Below, in pieces: positions 6,407-6,456 of a DNA stretch of 6,456 nt (position 1 is its first letter; the number at the start of each line of letters is the position of its first letter). The translations under genes and the position numbers were made by a program. Location: the NCBI GenBank assembly GCA_007133145.1, contig SLNF01000158.1, positions 1 through 6,456 of the forward strand, in the 5' to 3' direction. This DNA is from Nitriliruptorales bacterium. Lineage in GTDB: Bacteria; Actinomycetota; Nitriliruptoria; Euzebyales; Egibacteraceae. Below the pieces are notes generated by a model that had not been told where the DNA came from, searched no databases, and saw nothing but the letters and a program-made list of their open reading frames with translations.

Positions 6407-6456
6407 CTACAGGTCGAGGGTGGGCTGCTCGGGTCCGGGCGGTGGCGGGTCGTCGG
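6407..6456 (-). CDS. C-terminal end of an unidentified protein (partial)
   Basis: The minus strand, read in from the window edge, encodes DDPPPPGPEQPTLDL followed by TAG at 6409-6407. A proline-rich tail ending in TLDL, an in-frame stop and a hairpin just beyond make a true gene end plausible. Only 15 residues are visible, too few to assign a family. The gene is convergent with the GGDEF remnant. Confidence 0.45.
   Translation of the reverse strand, partial: DDPPPPGPEQPTLDL

Noticed and set aside
1..6456. CRISPR array, tRNA, rRNA or intact insertion sequence.
   Set aside because: No regularly spaced repeats, no tRNA-like cloverleaf with a GTTCRA-type T-loop noticed, and no transposase with terminal inverted repeats was seen by eye.

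Overview
The window is very GC-rich DNA, and codon third positions in the clear genes are almost all G or C. Together with the gene content this suggests a high-GC actinobacterium. A halotolerant lineage would fit the osmolyte-degrading gene, but I cannot name a genus from sequence alone.

Layout: (1) Positions 1-371, minus strand: the N-terminal part of a ComF-family protein (Zn ribbon plus the start of the phosphoribosyltransferase domain), cut by the window edge. (2) 372-579: a divergent intergenic region with candidate -10 elements on both strands. A 32-bp near-perfect palindrome (540-571) lies where the plus-strand transcript is expected to start and runs into the Shine-Dalgarno. (3) 580-2976, plus: a 798-aa GHL5/GH13-like enzyme that I recognise as a glucosylglycerol hydrolase (GghA) homologue with all four catalytic regions intact. 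(4) 2976-5108, plus: a 710-aa GH13_9 protein of the glycogen-branching-enzyme (GlgB) type. Its stop/start overlap (TGATG) with gghA implies translational coupling. It keeps the catalytic residues but has an aberrant region IV and a shortened loop. (5) 5109-5372: no convincing intact gene; it holds a possible stem-loop and a short direct repeat. (6) About 5316-6245, plus: a decayed membrane-anchored GGDEF (diguanylate cyclase) gene whose coding signal jumps between frames. (7) 6246-6456: a terminator-like hairpin and the last 15 codons of an unidentified minus-strand gene.

How the genes fit together: the core is a two-gene unit. GghA would hydrolyse the compatible solute glucosylglycerol to glucose and glycerol. 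The coupled GlgB-like protein would act on alpha-glucan or a related alpha-glucoside, so the pair looks like a route connecting osmolyte turnover to storage glucan. The palindrome at the operon front is a good candidate operator. The most novel points are the coupling of a GHL5 enzyme to an atypical branching enzyme and the palindrome in front of them. The flanking genes show no evident functional link to the pair.
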